Shown here in pieces: positions 1 through 5,237 of a stretch of DNA of 9,396 nt; the stretch's first letter is position 1, and the number at the start of each line of letters is the position of its first letter. The notes below the pieces were generated by a model that did no database searches, was not told the origin of the DNA, and saw only the letters and a program-made list of their open reading frames with translations. A program made the translations under genes and the position numbers. Source of the DNA: an uncultured Bacteroidales bacterium. GTDB lineage: Bacteria; Bacteroidota; Bacteroidia; Bacteroidales; Paludibacteraceae. The stretch is taken from assembly GCA_937892015.1 (NCBI GenBank), contig CALAUY010000108.1, forward strand, positions 1-9,396. The letters are read 5' to 3'.

Positions 1-1557
1 CTCGGCGTTGGCCTCGGCCTCGGCTTTCATGCGCTTGATTTCTTCGTCAGACAATCCGCTGGAAGCCTCGATACGTATTTTCTGCTCCTTGCCTGTGGCC
101 TTATCCTTGGCAGTCACGTTGAGGATGCCGTTGGCATCCACATCGAAAGTGACCTCAATCTGCGGCTCACCGCGACGTGCCGGCATGATGCCATCCAAGT
201 GGAAGATACCTATCTGTTTGTTCTGTGCGGCCATGGGGCGTTCGCCCTGAAGCACCTTAATCTCGACAGAAGGTTGGTTATCGACAGCAGTGGTGAACGT
301 CTCCATTTTCTTGGTCGGAATGGTGGTGTTGGCTTCTATCATGCGAGTCATGACGCCACCCATCGTCTCAATACCAAGACTCAGAGGAATAACGTCGAGC
401 AAGAGTACGTCTTTGACGTCGCCGCTCAGTACACCGCCCTGGATGGCAGCACCGATGGCCACCACTTCGTCGGGGTTAACGCCCTTTGACGGGGCTTTGC
501 CGAAGAATTTCTCCACTGCGGTTTGGATGGCGGGAATACGGGTTGAACCACCTACAAGGATGACTTCGTCGATATCGGAAGTGCGTAGTCCGGCCTTGTC
601 GAGACAGATCTTGCACGGGGCGATAGTCTTCTGGATGAGGTCGTCAATCAGTTGTTCGAACTTAGCACGCGTGAGCGTCTTGACGAGGTGAGCGGGCACG
701 CCGTTAACCGGCATGATATAGGGCAGATTGATCTCCGAGGAGGTGGTGTTGGAGAGTTCAATCTTGGCTTTCTCTGCCGCCTCTTTGAGTCGCTGCATGG
801 CCATGGGGTCTTTGGAGAGGTCAGCTCCACCATTGTCGTTCTTGAACTCTTGTACGAGCCAATCGATGATACGATGGTCGAAATCGTCACCGCCGAGATG
901 CGTATCACCGGCAGTTGATTTGACCTCGAACACGCCGTCACCCAGTTCAAGAACGGACACGTCGTGCGTACCACCACCACAGTCGAACACCACAATCTTC
1001 ATATCCTTGTTTGCTTTGTCAAGGCCATATGCAAGTGCAGCTGCTGTAGGTTCGTTGACGATACGGCGTACGTTGAGACCTGCAATCTCGCCGGCTTCTT
1101 TAGTTGCCTGGCGTTGCGAGTCATTGAAATACGCAGGGACGGTGATAACAGCCTCGGTCACCTCTTGACCAAGATAATCTTCGGCCGTTTTCCTCATCTT
1201 CTGTAGGATGATCGCGGAGATCTCTTGCGGGGTGTAGAGTCGTCCGTCGATTTCCACACGTGCGGTGTTGTTGTCGCCCCGAGCCACTTTATAGGGCACG
1301 CGGGCTATTTCGCTCGACAACCGGTCATACGTCTCGCCCATGAACCGTTTGATAGAGAAGACGGTCTTTGTCGGGTTCGTGATGGCCTGACGCTTGGCAG
1401 GGTCTCCCACTTTGCGTTCTCCGCCATCCACAAAACCAACAACAGACGGTGTAGTACGTTTGCCTTCAGAGTTGGCAATAACAACGGGCTCATTGCCCTC
1501 CATAACTGCGACACAGGAATTGGTTGTTCCAAGGTCGATACCAATAATCTTTGACAT
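1..1557 (-). CDS. dnaK: Molecular chaperone DnaK (Hsp70), N-terminal 519 residues, 3' end off window
   Basis: Cytoplasmic ATP-dependent chaperone that binds exposed hydrophobic peptides and works with DnaJ and GrpE. The frame starts MSKIIGIDLGTTNSC with the phosphate-1 loop at residues 6-14. It continues through KRTTPSVV, the GGGT phosphate-2 loop, GDTHLGGDDFD, the adenosine motif VGGSTRIP, and the interdomain linker VLLLD at about 384-388. The beta-sandwich substrate-binding domain follows (LQGERPM, QIEVTFDVDANGILNV), and the window ends in the start of the helical lid (SDEEIKRMKAEAEANAE). Bacterial DnaK is about 610-650 residues, so roughly 100-130 are missing. The start is fixed by the universal MxKxIGIDLGTT opening; no Shine-Dalgarno site is visible, as usual in Bacteroidota. 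Oddities: the phosphate-2 strand reads FDCGGGTHD instead of the usual FDLGGGTFD, and the post-linker reads DVIPLSLG instead of DVTPLSLG. The gene lies downstream of a terminator and a repeat-rich control region, so it is probably transcribed separately from the sus-type genes. Confidence 0.98.
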   Translation of the reverse strand, partial: MSKIIGIDLGTTNSCVAVMEGNEPVVIANSEGKRTTPSVVGFVDGGERKVGDPAKRQAITNPTKTVFSIKRFMGETYDRLSSEIARVPYKVARGDNNTARVEIDGRLYTPQEISAIILQKMRKTAEDYLGQEVTEAVITVPAYFNDSQRQATKEAGEIAGLNVRRIVNEPTAAALAYGLDKANKDMKIVVFDCGGGTHDVSVLELGDGVFEVKSTAGDTHLGGDDFDHRIIDWLVQEFKNDNGGADLSKDPMAMQRLKEAAEKAKIELSNTTSSEINLPYIMPVNGVPAHLVKTLTRAKFEQLIDDLIQKTIAPCKICLDKAGLRTSDIDEVILVGGSTRIPAIQTAVEKFFGKAPSKGVNPDEVVAIGAAIQGGVLSGDVKDVLLLDVIPLSLGIETMGGVMTRMIEANTTIPTKKMETFTTAVDNQPSVEIKVLQGERPMAAQNKQIGIFHLDGIMPARRGEPQIEVTFDVDANGILNVTAKDKATGKEQKIRIEASSGLSDEEIKRMKAEAEANAE

Positions 1558-1694
1558 AATATTCAGTGTTTTTAAATTATACAATATTGTTTATTAAGTC
1601 ACTTGGGCTATTTCTTTCCTTCCCTACTCTTCGGACGAACTGTTTCGCCGTGAGGTTGATTGTGTCAATAGACCAATGTGCTCGCAAATAGTAC

Positions 1695-1710
1695 GTCAAA
1701 CGTTGTGCCA
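1695..1710 (-). promoter_or_regulatory. Sigma-54-like -24/-12 promoter element upstream of dnaK
   Basis: On the minus strand the sequence is TGGCACAACGTTTGAC. The sigma-54 (RpoN) consensus is TGGCAC, then five bases, then TTGC. Here TGGCAC and TTG match with correct spacing, but the final invariant C of the -12 GC is an A. The predicted start would be near 1684, giving a 5' leader of about 125 bases. Repeated TGTCAG sites lie 12 to about 115 bases upstream, where an activator could bind. No good Bacteroidota sigma-A -7 box (TAnnTTTG) was found in the same region; the nearest, ACTATTTG, overlaps this element. A chance match is possible. Confidence 0.35.
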
Positions 1711-1712
1711 AA

Positions 1713-1748
1713 CGTGATTTTGTCAGTGGGGTCTGCCATTTTGTCAGT
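1713..1748. repeat. Tandem TTTTGTCAGT sites, one within an imperfect inverted repeat
   Basis: TTTTGTCAGT occurs at 1718-1727 and 1739-1748, 21 bases apart, about two helical turns. The second copy is half of an imperfect 15-base inverted repeat at 1733-1747 (CTGCCATTTTGTCAG; arms CTGnCA/TGnCAG). A further TTGTCAGT is at 1804-1811. The copies sit just upstream of the sigma-54-like element facing dnaK, an arrangement typical of activator or repressor binding sites. The factor is unknown. Confidence 0.5.
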
Positions 1749-1759
1749 TTACACAGAAA

Positions 1760-1784
1760 GACCGCCCCGATAATCGAGGCGGTC
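1760..1784 (-). terminator. Intrinsic terminator of the susCD-containing transcription unit
   Basis: On the minus strand, GACCGCC and GGCGGTC form a 7-base-pair GC-rich stem. One mismatch, three more pairs (TCG/CGA) and a three-base loop complete it, and TTTCTGT follows. It begins about 45 bases after the stop codon of the 336-residue secreted protein gene and lies before the dnaK control region, where a terminator is expected. The U-tract is short, so termination may be partial. A run of six A on the plus strand (1791-1796) means it could also work weakly in the other direction, but no plus-strand gene lies there. Confidence 0.7.
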
Positions 1785-1786
1785 CG

Positions 1787-1809
1787 TGACAAAAAAGTAC
1801 AACTTGTCA
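1787..1809. repeat. Inverted repeat TGACAA-N11-TTGTCA
   Basis: Perfect 6-base arms at 1787-1792 and 1804-1809 flank 11 bases, between the secreted protein stop codon and the terminator hairpin. The arms use the same TGTCA core as the two sites nearer dnaK. It may be a third operator-like site or simply part of the transcript's 3' end. Its function is uncertain. Confidence 0.3.
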
Positions 1810-1829
1810 GTTGTTATGTCAATCGATGA

Positions 1830-2840
1830 TTATTCAGCTACAGTGCCGAGAACGGTGTAGTAAACGCCATCTTTCACGATGAGCACTTGGCCGTTGCGGA
1901 TCACTTTCTGTGCCTTAACACTACCCTCTACGTTGTTGAGAGCGGTAAATGGAGCAAGGCTGAGAAGAGTAACGTCGCTATAGACAGTCGGCTCGGTTGC
2001 GCCATCCTCTGTGATGGACTCACCTTTAGCAACGATGTCGAGAGCGCTGGAGTTGCCGTTAACAAACACGATAGCAGCAGCAGTCATCTTCGTACCGGCA
2101 CCACCCACTGCATAAACGCAGTCTTTGTAAACCTTGAAAGCAATTGCGGAAACGCCGTTCTGCTTGTAAGTTTCCCAAGCCACACCGGAGGTGAGGGTGT
2201 CGTTTACATAATCCTCAGCGAAAGCAATCTTGCTGAAACCGGTCTTCTCTTCGAGGAGAGCAACGGTCAGGTAGTTGTACTCAGCGTCACCCTCAAGAGT
2301 GTACTGGATGAGACCATTATTGCCGAGCGTTACGTCAGCATATGTCATCATACCGAACGAATAGCCCAGAGGATGACTGTTTTCGAACACAAAATACTGC
2401 TTGTTGGAGGTAGCTTTGTGGAGAACCACAGCATAACCGTCGGCTTTGGCCGTAATCTGGAAGAAAGCACCCTGAGTTGGCTCAATCAAGGTGTTGCACG
2501 GGTTACCACCATCGGCATCTTTCGGATTGTCCTTGCCCTGCATTGCCTCGGTCATGTTGATGCTTTCGTTGCCAATAGCAATCACTTTGTGAGCACCATT
2601 AGGTTGCGCAGCGGATACCCATTGATAGGTCTGGTCGGTAGCGGCCTTAACGGTCATGTTCGTGCCATCAAAGAAAACGGTACCTGCAGTGATAGCTGCT
2701 TCAGTGTACGTCTTGGTAGCAACGGCACTGCCGGCGAGAGATGCCAATTTGGCAGAGTCAAGAGCGCAAACCTCAATGTTTTGAGCAGTTACAGCTACGC
2801 TTGCGAGAGCTGCAGCTGCGAAAAAGAAAAATTTTTTCAT
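1830..2840 (-). CDS. Secreted protein of unknown function, 336 residues, last gene of the PUL-like operon
   Basis: I do not recognise a named family. The protein opens with a signal peptide (MKKFFFFAAAALASVAVTA, likely cleaved before QN at residue 20) and has no lipobox. The mature part is rich in Ala, Thr, Val, Gly and Asn with alternating hydrophobic strands, suggesting beta-sandwich domains. It contains few cysteines and no catalytic motif that I can name. The last 30 residues form a separate short segment, AQKVIRNGQVLIVKDGVYYT, followed by VLG. This resembles the C-terminal NGQ(L/V)xIxxDGxxYxxLG hairpin I recall on many exported Bacteroidales proteins, including carbohydrate-active enzymes. 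It follows the small lipoprotein by 63 bases and ends about 45 bases before a terminator. The position downstream of susD suggests a glycan-binding or adhesin-like accessory role, but this is inferred from location only. The start is clear: signal peptide directly after an AT-rich leader. Confidence 0.85.
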   Translation of the reverse strand: MKKFFFFAAAALASVAVTAQNIEVCALDSAKLASLAGSAVATKTYTEAAITAGTVFFDGTNMTVKAATDQTYQWVSAAQPNGAHKVIAIGNESINMTEAMQGKDNPKDADGGNPCNTLIEPTQGAFFQITAKADGYAVVLHKATSNKQYFVFENSHPLGYSFGMMTYADVTLGNNGLIQYTLEGDAEYNYLTVALLEEKTGFSKIAFAEDYVNDTLTSGVAWETYKQNGVSAIAFKVYKDCVYAVGGAGTKMTAAAIVFVNGNSSALDIVAKGESITEDGATEPTVYSDVTLLSLAPFTALNNVEGSVKAQKVIRNGQVLIVKDGVYYTVLGTVAE

Positions 2841-2903
2841 ACTAATTGTTTTTAATAATTAATTAATAAAGTTGATTAGTTGTTGTGTGTGTTATGTTCG
2901 GAT
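2841..2903. other. AT-rich spacer and leader before the 336-residue gene
   Basis: This 63-base spacer has an A/T-rich minus-strand leader (TTAATTATTAAAAACAATTAGT directly before ATG positions, broken here as TTAATTATTAAAAA then CAATTAGT) and no Shine-Dalgarno sequence. Bacteroidota commonly use such A/T-rich leaders for translation initiation. No convincing hairpin or TAnnTTTG promoter box is visible, so co-transcription with the upstream genes is the simplest reading. Confidence 0.4.
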
Positions 2904-3344
2904 TTATTGTTTCTTACCGACGAAAGTGAACGTGTAGGTATTGGTGAAACGTCCTACTTGTTCAGCGACCGAGTACTGCATATCGACCGTCCCATTTTTA
3001 TAGACCCGTCCGGAGAAACGTGCACCAAAGCCGGCCTCATCGCTGACGGAGTTGTTGTAGAACACATACTCGTGATCGGCGTGAGATACGTTGGCAATAC
3101 CTTGTTTGTTGATGGCCGGTTCGGCACATGTGGCTGCAACGATAGCGATATGCGCATCATCGGTAGCGGTGAAAGAGATAGTGCCGGGTCCGGACACCGA
3201 GTCATCGTTGAGCGAGCGAGTCCAAGTGCCCTCGTATGTGCCCTGAATGCCTTCAGAGGCAGTCTCGGAGAACGAGATGCTCTCATGCTGATTGCAAGCC
3301 GTGAGGCAGACAACTGCAAACAGTAAAGTCAGTATTTTTTTCAT
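2904..3344 (-). CDS. Small lipoprotein, 146 residues, calycin-like candidate
   Basis: Exported lipoprotein with signal MKKILTLLFAVVCLTAC; the lipobox is LTAC and Cys17 is the acylation site. Residues after Cys are NQHES, not the acidic K-D/E stretch of the Bacteroidota lipoprotein export signal, so surface display is not assured. The mature 129 residues hold about eight short amphipathic strand-like segments. Motifs such as GTYEGTWTRS near the start and FTNTYTFTFVG at the end suggest a small antiparallel barrel of the lipocalin/calycin-like type common in Bacteroidales. That fold call is inference from pattern only. The gene begins 34 bases after susD and its leader shares a 13-base sequence with the susD leader, supporting one operon. 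It sits where SusE/SusF-type glycan-binding lipoproteins usually lie, but it is far shorter than those (about 380-490 residues). Function is unknown. Confidence 0.85.
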   Translation of the reverse strand: MKKILTLLFAVVCLTACNQHESISFSETASEGIQGTYEGTWTRSLNDDSVSGPGTISFTATDDAHIAIVAATCAEPAINKQGIANVSHADHEYVFYNNSVSDEAGFGARFSGRVYKNGTVDMQYSVAEQVGRFTNTYTFTFVGKKQ

Positions 3345-3355
3345 AATAAATTACA

Positions 3356-3368
3356 ATTACAAATTTAC
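3356..3368 (-). promoter_or_regulatory. AT-rich translation leader shared with susD (copy 1)
   Basis: The minus-strand sequence GTAAATTTGTAAT lies 11 bases before the start codon of the small lipoprotein. The identical 13-mer overlaps the susD start at 5219-5231. No Shine-Dalgarno motif is present at either gene. It is probably an A/T-rich initiation enhancer. Confidence 0.45.
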
Positions 3369-3378
3369 CAATTGTTCA

Positions 3379-5220
3379 TTAATAACCGAGGTTTTGATCG
3401 GCAGTTGTCAGTGCATCGTTGGCGTTGATTTCTGCTTGCGGAATCGGTCGATACAGCTTGGCATTGGCACCATCGCTTGACATGTCAAGCAGTGCACCAA
3501 TCTTGCCGTTGAACTCGATGTTGTAGCGCACTAACTGTTTGGTTCGGCGAAGATCCATCCAGCGTTCGTTCTCGGCATAGAGCTCGCGTGCACGTTCGTC
3601 GAGGATGAAGTCGATGCCCTTGTGGAACTCGTCCTCGAAAGCACCGGATACGGTGTATTTTGCCGAATAGGCGCTGATGGTCGTTGCGGCCAAACCCGCG
3701 CGGTTGCGTACGTTGTTGAGATAACCCTCGGCTTGTCCGGCCTGTCCCAACATGTAAGCCGCCTCGGCCGCAACGAGCACGATGTCGCTCTTGTGCAGCA
3801 AGATGATGTCACGGTAGTCGTTGGACGTGTTCGTACCGTCAACGAAACCGGAAGTGGCATCGTCCCATTTGCGCACGCACGGGAACTTATTAAGAGCGTT
3901 GGAGCCCTCGAGAGCGTCTTCATACGATTGGGTCATTTCGACCGAGATAGTGCCGTCATCGGCCACTTTGTACGTGATGATGTTCGAGTTGGCCGCATCG
4001 CACACTTTGTATGCATTCGGCTGGTTGTCCCATGTACCCTTAACCATTTGTGCCTGATGGGCAGTAAGCCATGCGCGAATCTCAGCGTCACTCACGTAAT
4101 ACGGGAAATATTTCCAACGAATGCCTTGTGTAGCCGTGTCGGGCGAGTTATAGTAAGCATAGTAGCCGTCAGAGCCCCAATTGTCAGCGTTGTTGGCGTT
4201 GTAATATGTAGTCATGAAAGTAGCCTCGTAGCGAAGATCTCCCTTGTCCCACAGTTTAGCCGATTTGGTGGTGATGCACATCTCGGAGTTGACATACTTC
4301 TGTCCGAGCGATGGTGAGCCGTAATAGTGTCCGTATGTGTTCTGCAGTCCGTGTCCGCCGTCTTGTGTGACACCCGGGTATCCGGCGCGGTCGTACTGAA
4401 CGGCGAAGAGCACCTCCGCACCATCGTCAGCTTTGGCAGCATGCCATTTGTCGGCGAACGGTTCGGTGAGAGTCTCATCGGCACCTGCCAGCTTGGCATA
4501 GTTGAGTGCCTCGGTGAAGTACTGCGTGTCGTTGATAGAATACGTACCTTTTGCCACGTCGTTGTACGTGGTACCGAGATCCCATCCGGCAGCGAGACAT
4601 ACTTTCGCTAACAGTGCATAACAAGCATCTTTGGTGGCATGTCCGTCGTAAGCGTACGCAGCACCCATCTTGTCATCGGCAATGGCGGCTTTGAGGTCGT
4701 CTATAATGCCGGCATAGATAACCGACAACTCGTCTTTCGGGTAGTTGCGCTCGGCACTGTTGATATACCCTGTCACGTACGGCACGCGACCGAACTGTTG
4801 CGTTAGGATATAGTAGCAATAGGAGCGAACGAAACGCATCTCCGGCGTGTATTGTGTGCGATCGGCATCATAGTGGATGCAGGCGTTGGCCATATTGATA
4901 CAAGCGTACAGGTCGGAATAGAACGACTTGATGTCAGATGTTTCGGGCGTGAGCGTGTAGTCGTGGAACGGAGAGGTTTTTCCGCGAGAGGGCACGTACA
5001 GGTCTGTACCATACTGATACACGTTCGTGCGAGAAACGATTGGTTTCATGAGCGAATACGCGTAAACGCCAAGCGAGGTGGCATCTCCGTTGAAGAACTG
5101 CTCTGCGGTTTGGCCGCCGGCAGATTTGTTCTCCGAATCCAAATAATCCTTGCAGCCGGTCAGCATCATCGAACTGACAAGCACTGCTACCAATATATAA
5201 ATATATTTCTTCATATCCAT
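3379..5220 (-). CDS. SusD/RagB family outer-membrane glycan-binding lipoprotein
   Basis: Surface lipoprotein that forms the lid on its SusC transporter and captures the glycan substrate. The signal peptide ends in the lipobox LTGC; the acylated Cys is residue 23 from the first ATG, or 21 from the internal ATG at 5214, which reads MKKYIYI and may be the true start. Lys-Asp follows the Cys, partly matching the Bacteroidota lipoprotein export signal. Family marks include the N-terminal SusD-like segment with helical repeats (RFVRSYCYYILTQQFGRVPY), the conserved DERARELYAENERWMDLRR near residues 540-560, and the C-terminal LYRPIPQAEINAND ending in NLGY. At 613 residues it is in the upper part of the family range. 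It begins 17 bases after the susC stop, the usual SusC-SusD pairing. Codon use matches dnaK and the susC 3' half (arginine almost only CGT/CGC). The substrate cannot be read from the sequence. Confidence 0.97.
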   Translation of the reverse strand: MDMKKYIYILVAVLVSSMMLTGCKDYLDSENKSAGGQTAEQFFNGDATSLGVYAYSLMKPIVSRTNVYQYGTDLYVPSRGKTSPFHDYTLTPETSDIKSFYSDLYACINMANACIHYDADRTQYTPEMRFVRSYCYYILTQQFGRVPYVTGYINSAERNYPKDELSVIYAGIIDDLKAAIADDKMGAAYAYDGHATKDACYALLAKVCLAAGWDLGTTYNDVAKGTYSINDTQYFTEALNYAKLAGADETLTEPFADKWHAAKADDGAEVLFAVQYDRAGYPGVTQDGGHGLQNTYGHYYGSPSLGQKYVNSEMCITTKSAKLWDKGDLRYEATFMTTYYNANNADNWGSDGYYAYYNSPDTATQGIRWKYFPYYVSDAEIRAWLTAHQAQMVKGTWDNQPNAYKVCDAANSNIITYKVADDGTISVEMTQSYEDALEGSNALNKFPCVRKWDDATSGFVDGTNTSNDYRDIILLHKSDIVLVAAEAAYMLGQAGQAEGYLNNVRNRAGLAATTISAYSAKYTVSGAFEDEFHKGIDFILDERARELYAENERWMDLRRTKQLVRYNIEFNGKIGALLDMSSDGANAKLYRPIPQAEINANDALTTADQNLGY

Positions 5221-5231
5221 TACAAATTTAC
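5219..5231 (-). promoter_or_regulatory. AT-rich translation leader of susD (copy 2)
   Basis: The minus-strand 13-mer GTAAATTTGTAAT overlaps the first susD ATG (5218-5220) and lies just before the second ATG (5212-5214). The match to the other leader, 11 bases before the small lipoprotein start, makes the internal ATG a plausible real start. No Shine-Dalgarno sequence is present. Confidence 0.45.
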
Positions 5232-5237
5232 ATGTTG

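Noticed and set aside
1581..1590. Palindrome ACAATATTGT just before dnaK as an operator or CIRCE element
   Set aside because: Only a 10-base AT-rich palindrome, easily expected by chance, and it has no similarity to CIRCE (TTAGCACTC-N9-GAGTGCTAA).
1577..1792. Minus-strand 71-codon open frame between the secreted protein and dnaK
   Set aside because: It starts inside the terminator region, overlaps the predicted promoter and repeats, and encodes a basic sequence without recognisable features or a leader.
1887..2855. Long plus-strand open frame opposite the secreted protein gene
   Set aside because: Antisense shadow of the minus-strand gene, which has a clear signal peptide, leader and downstream terminator; the plus frame has no leader or family motif.
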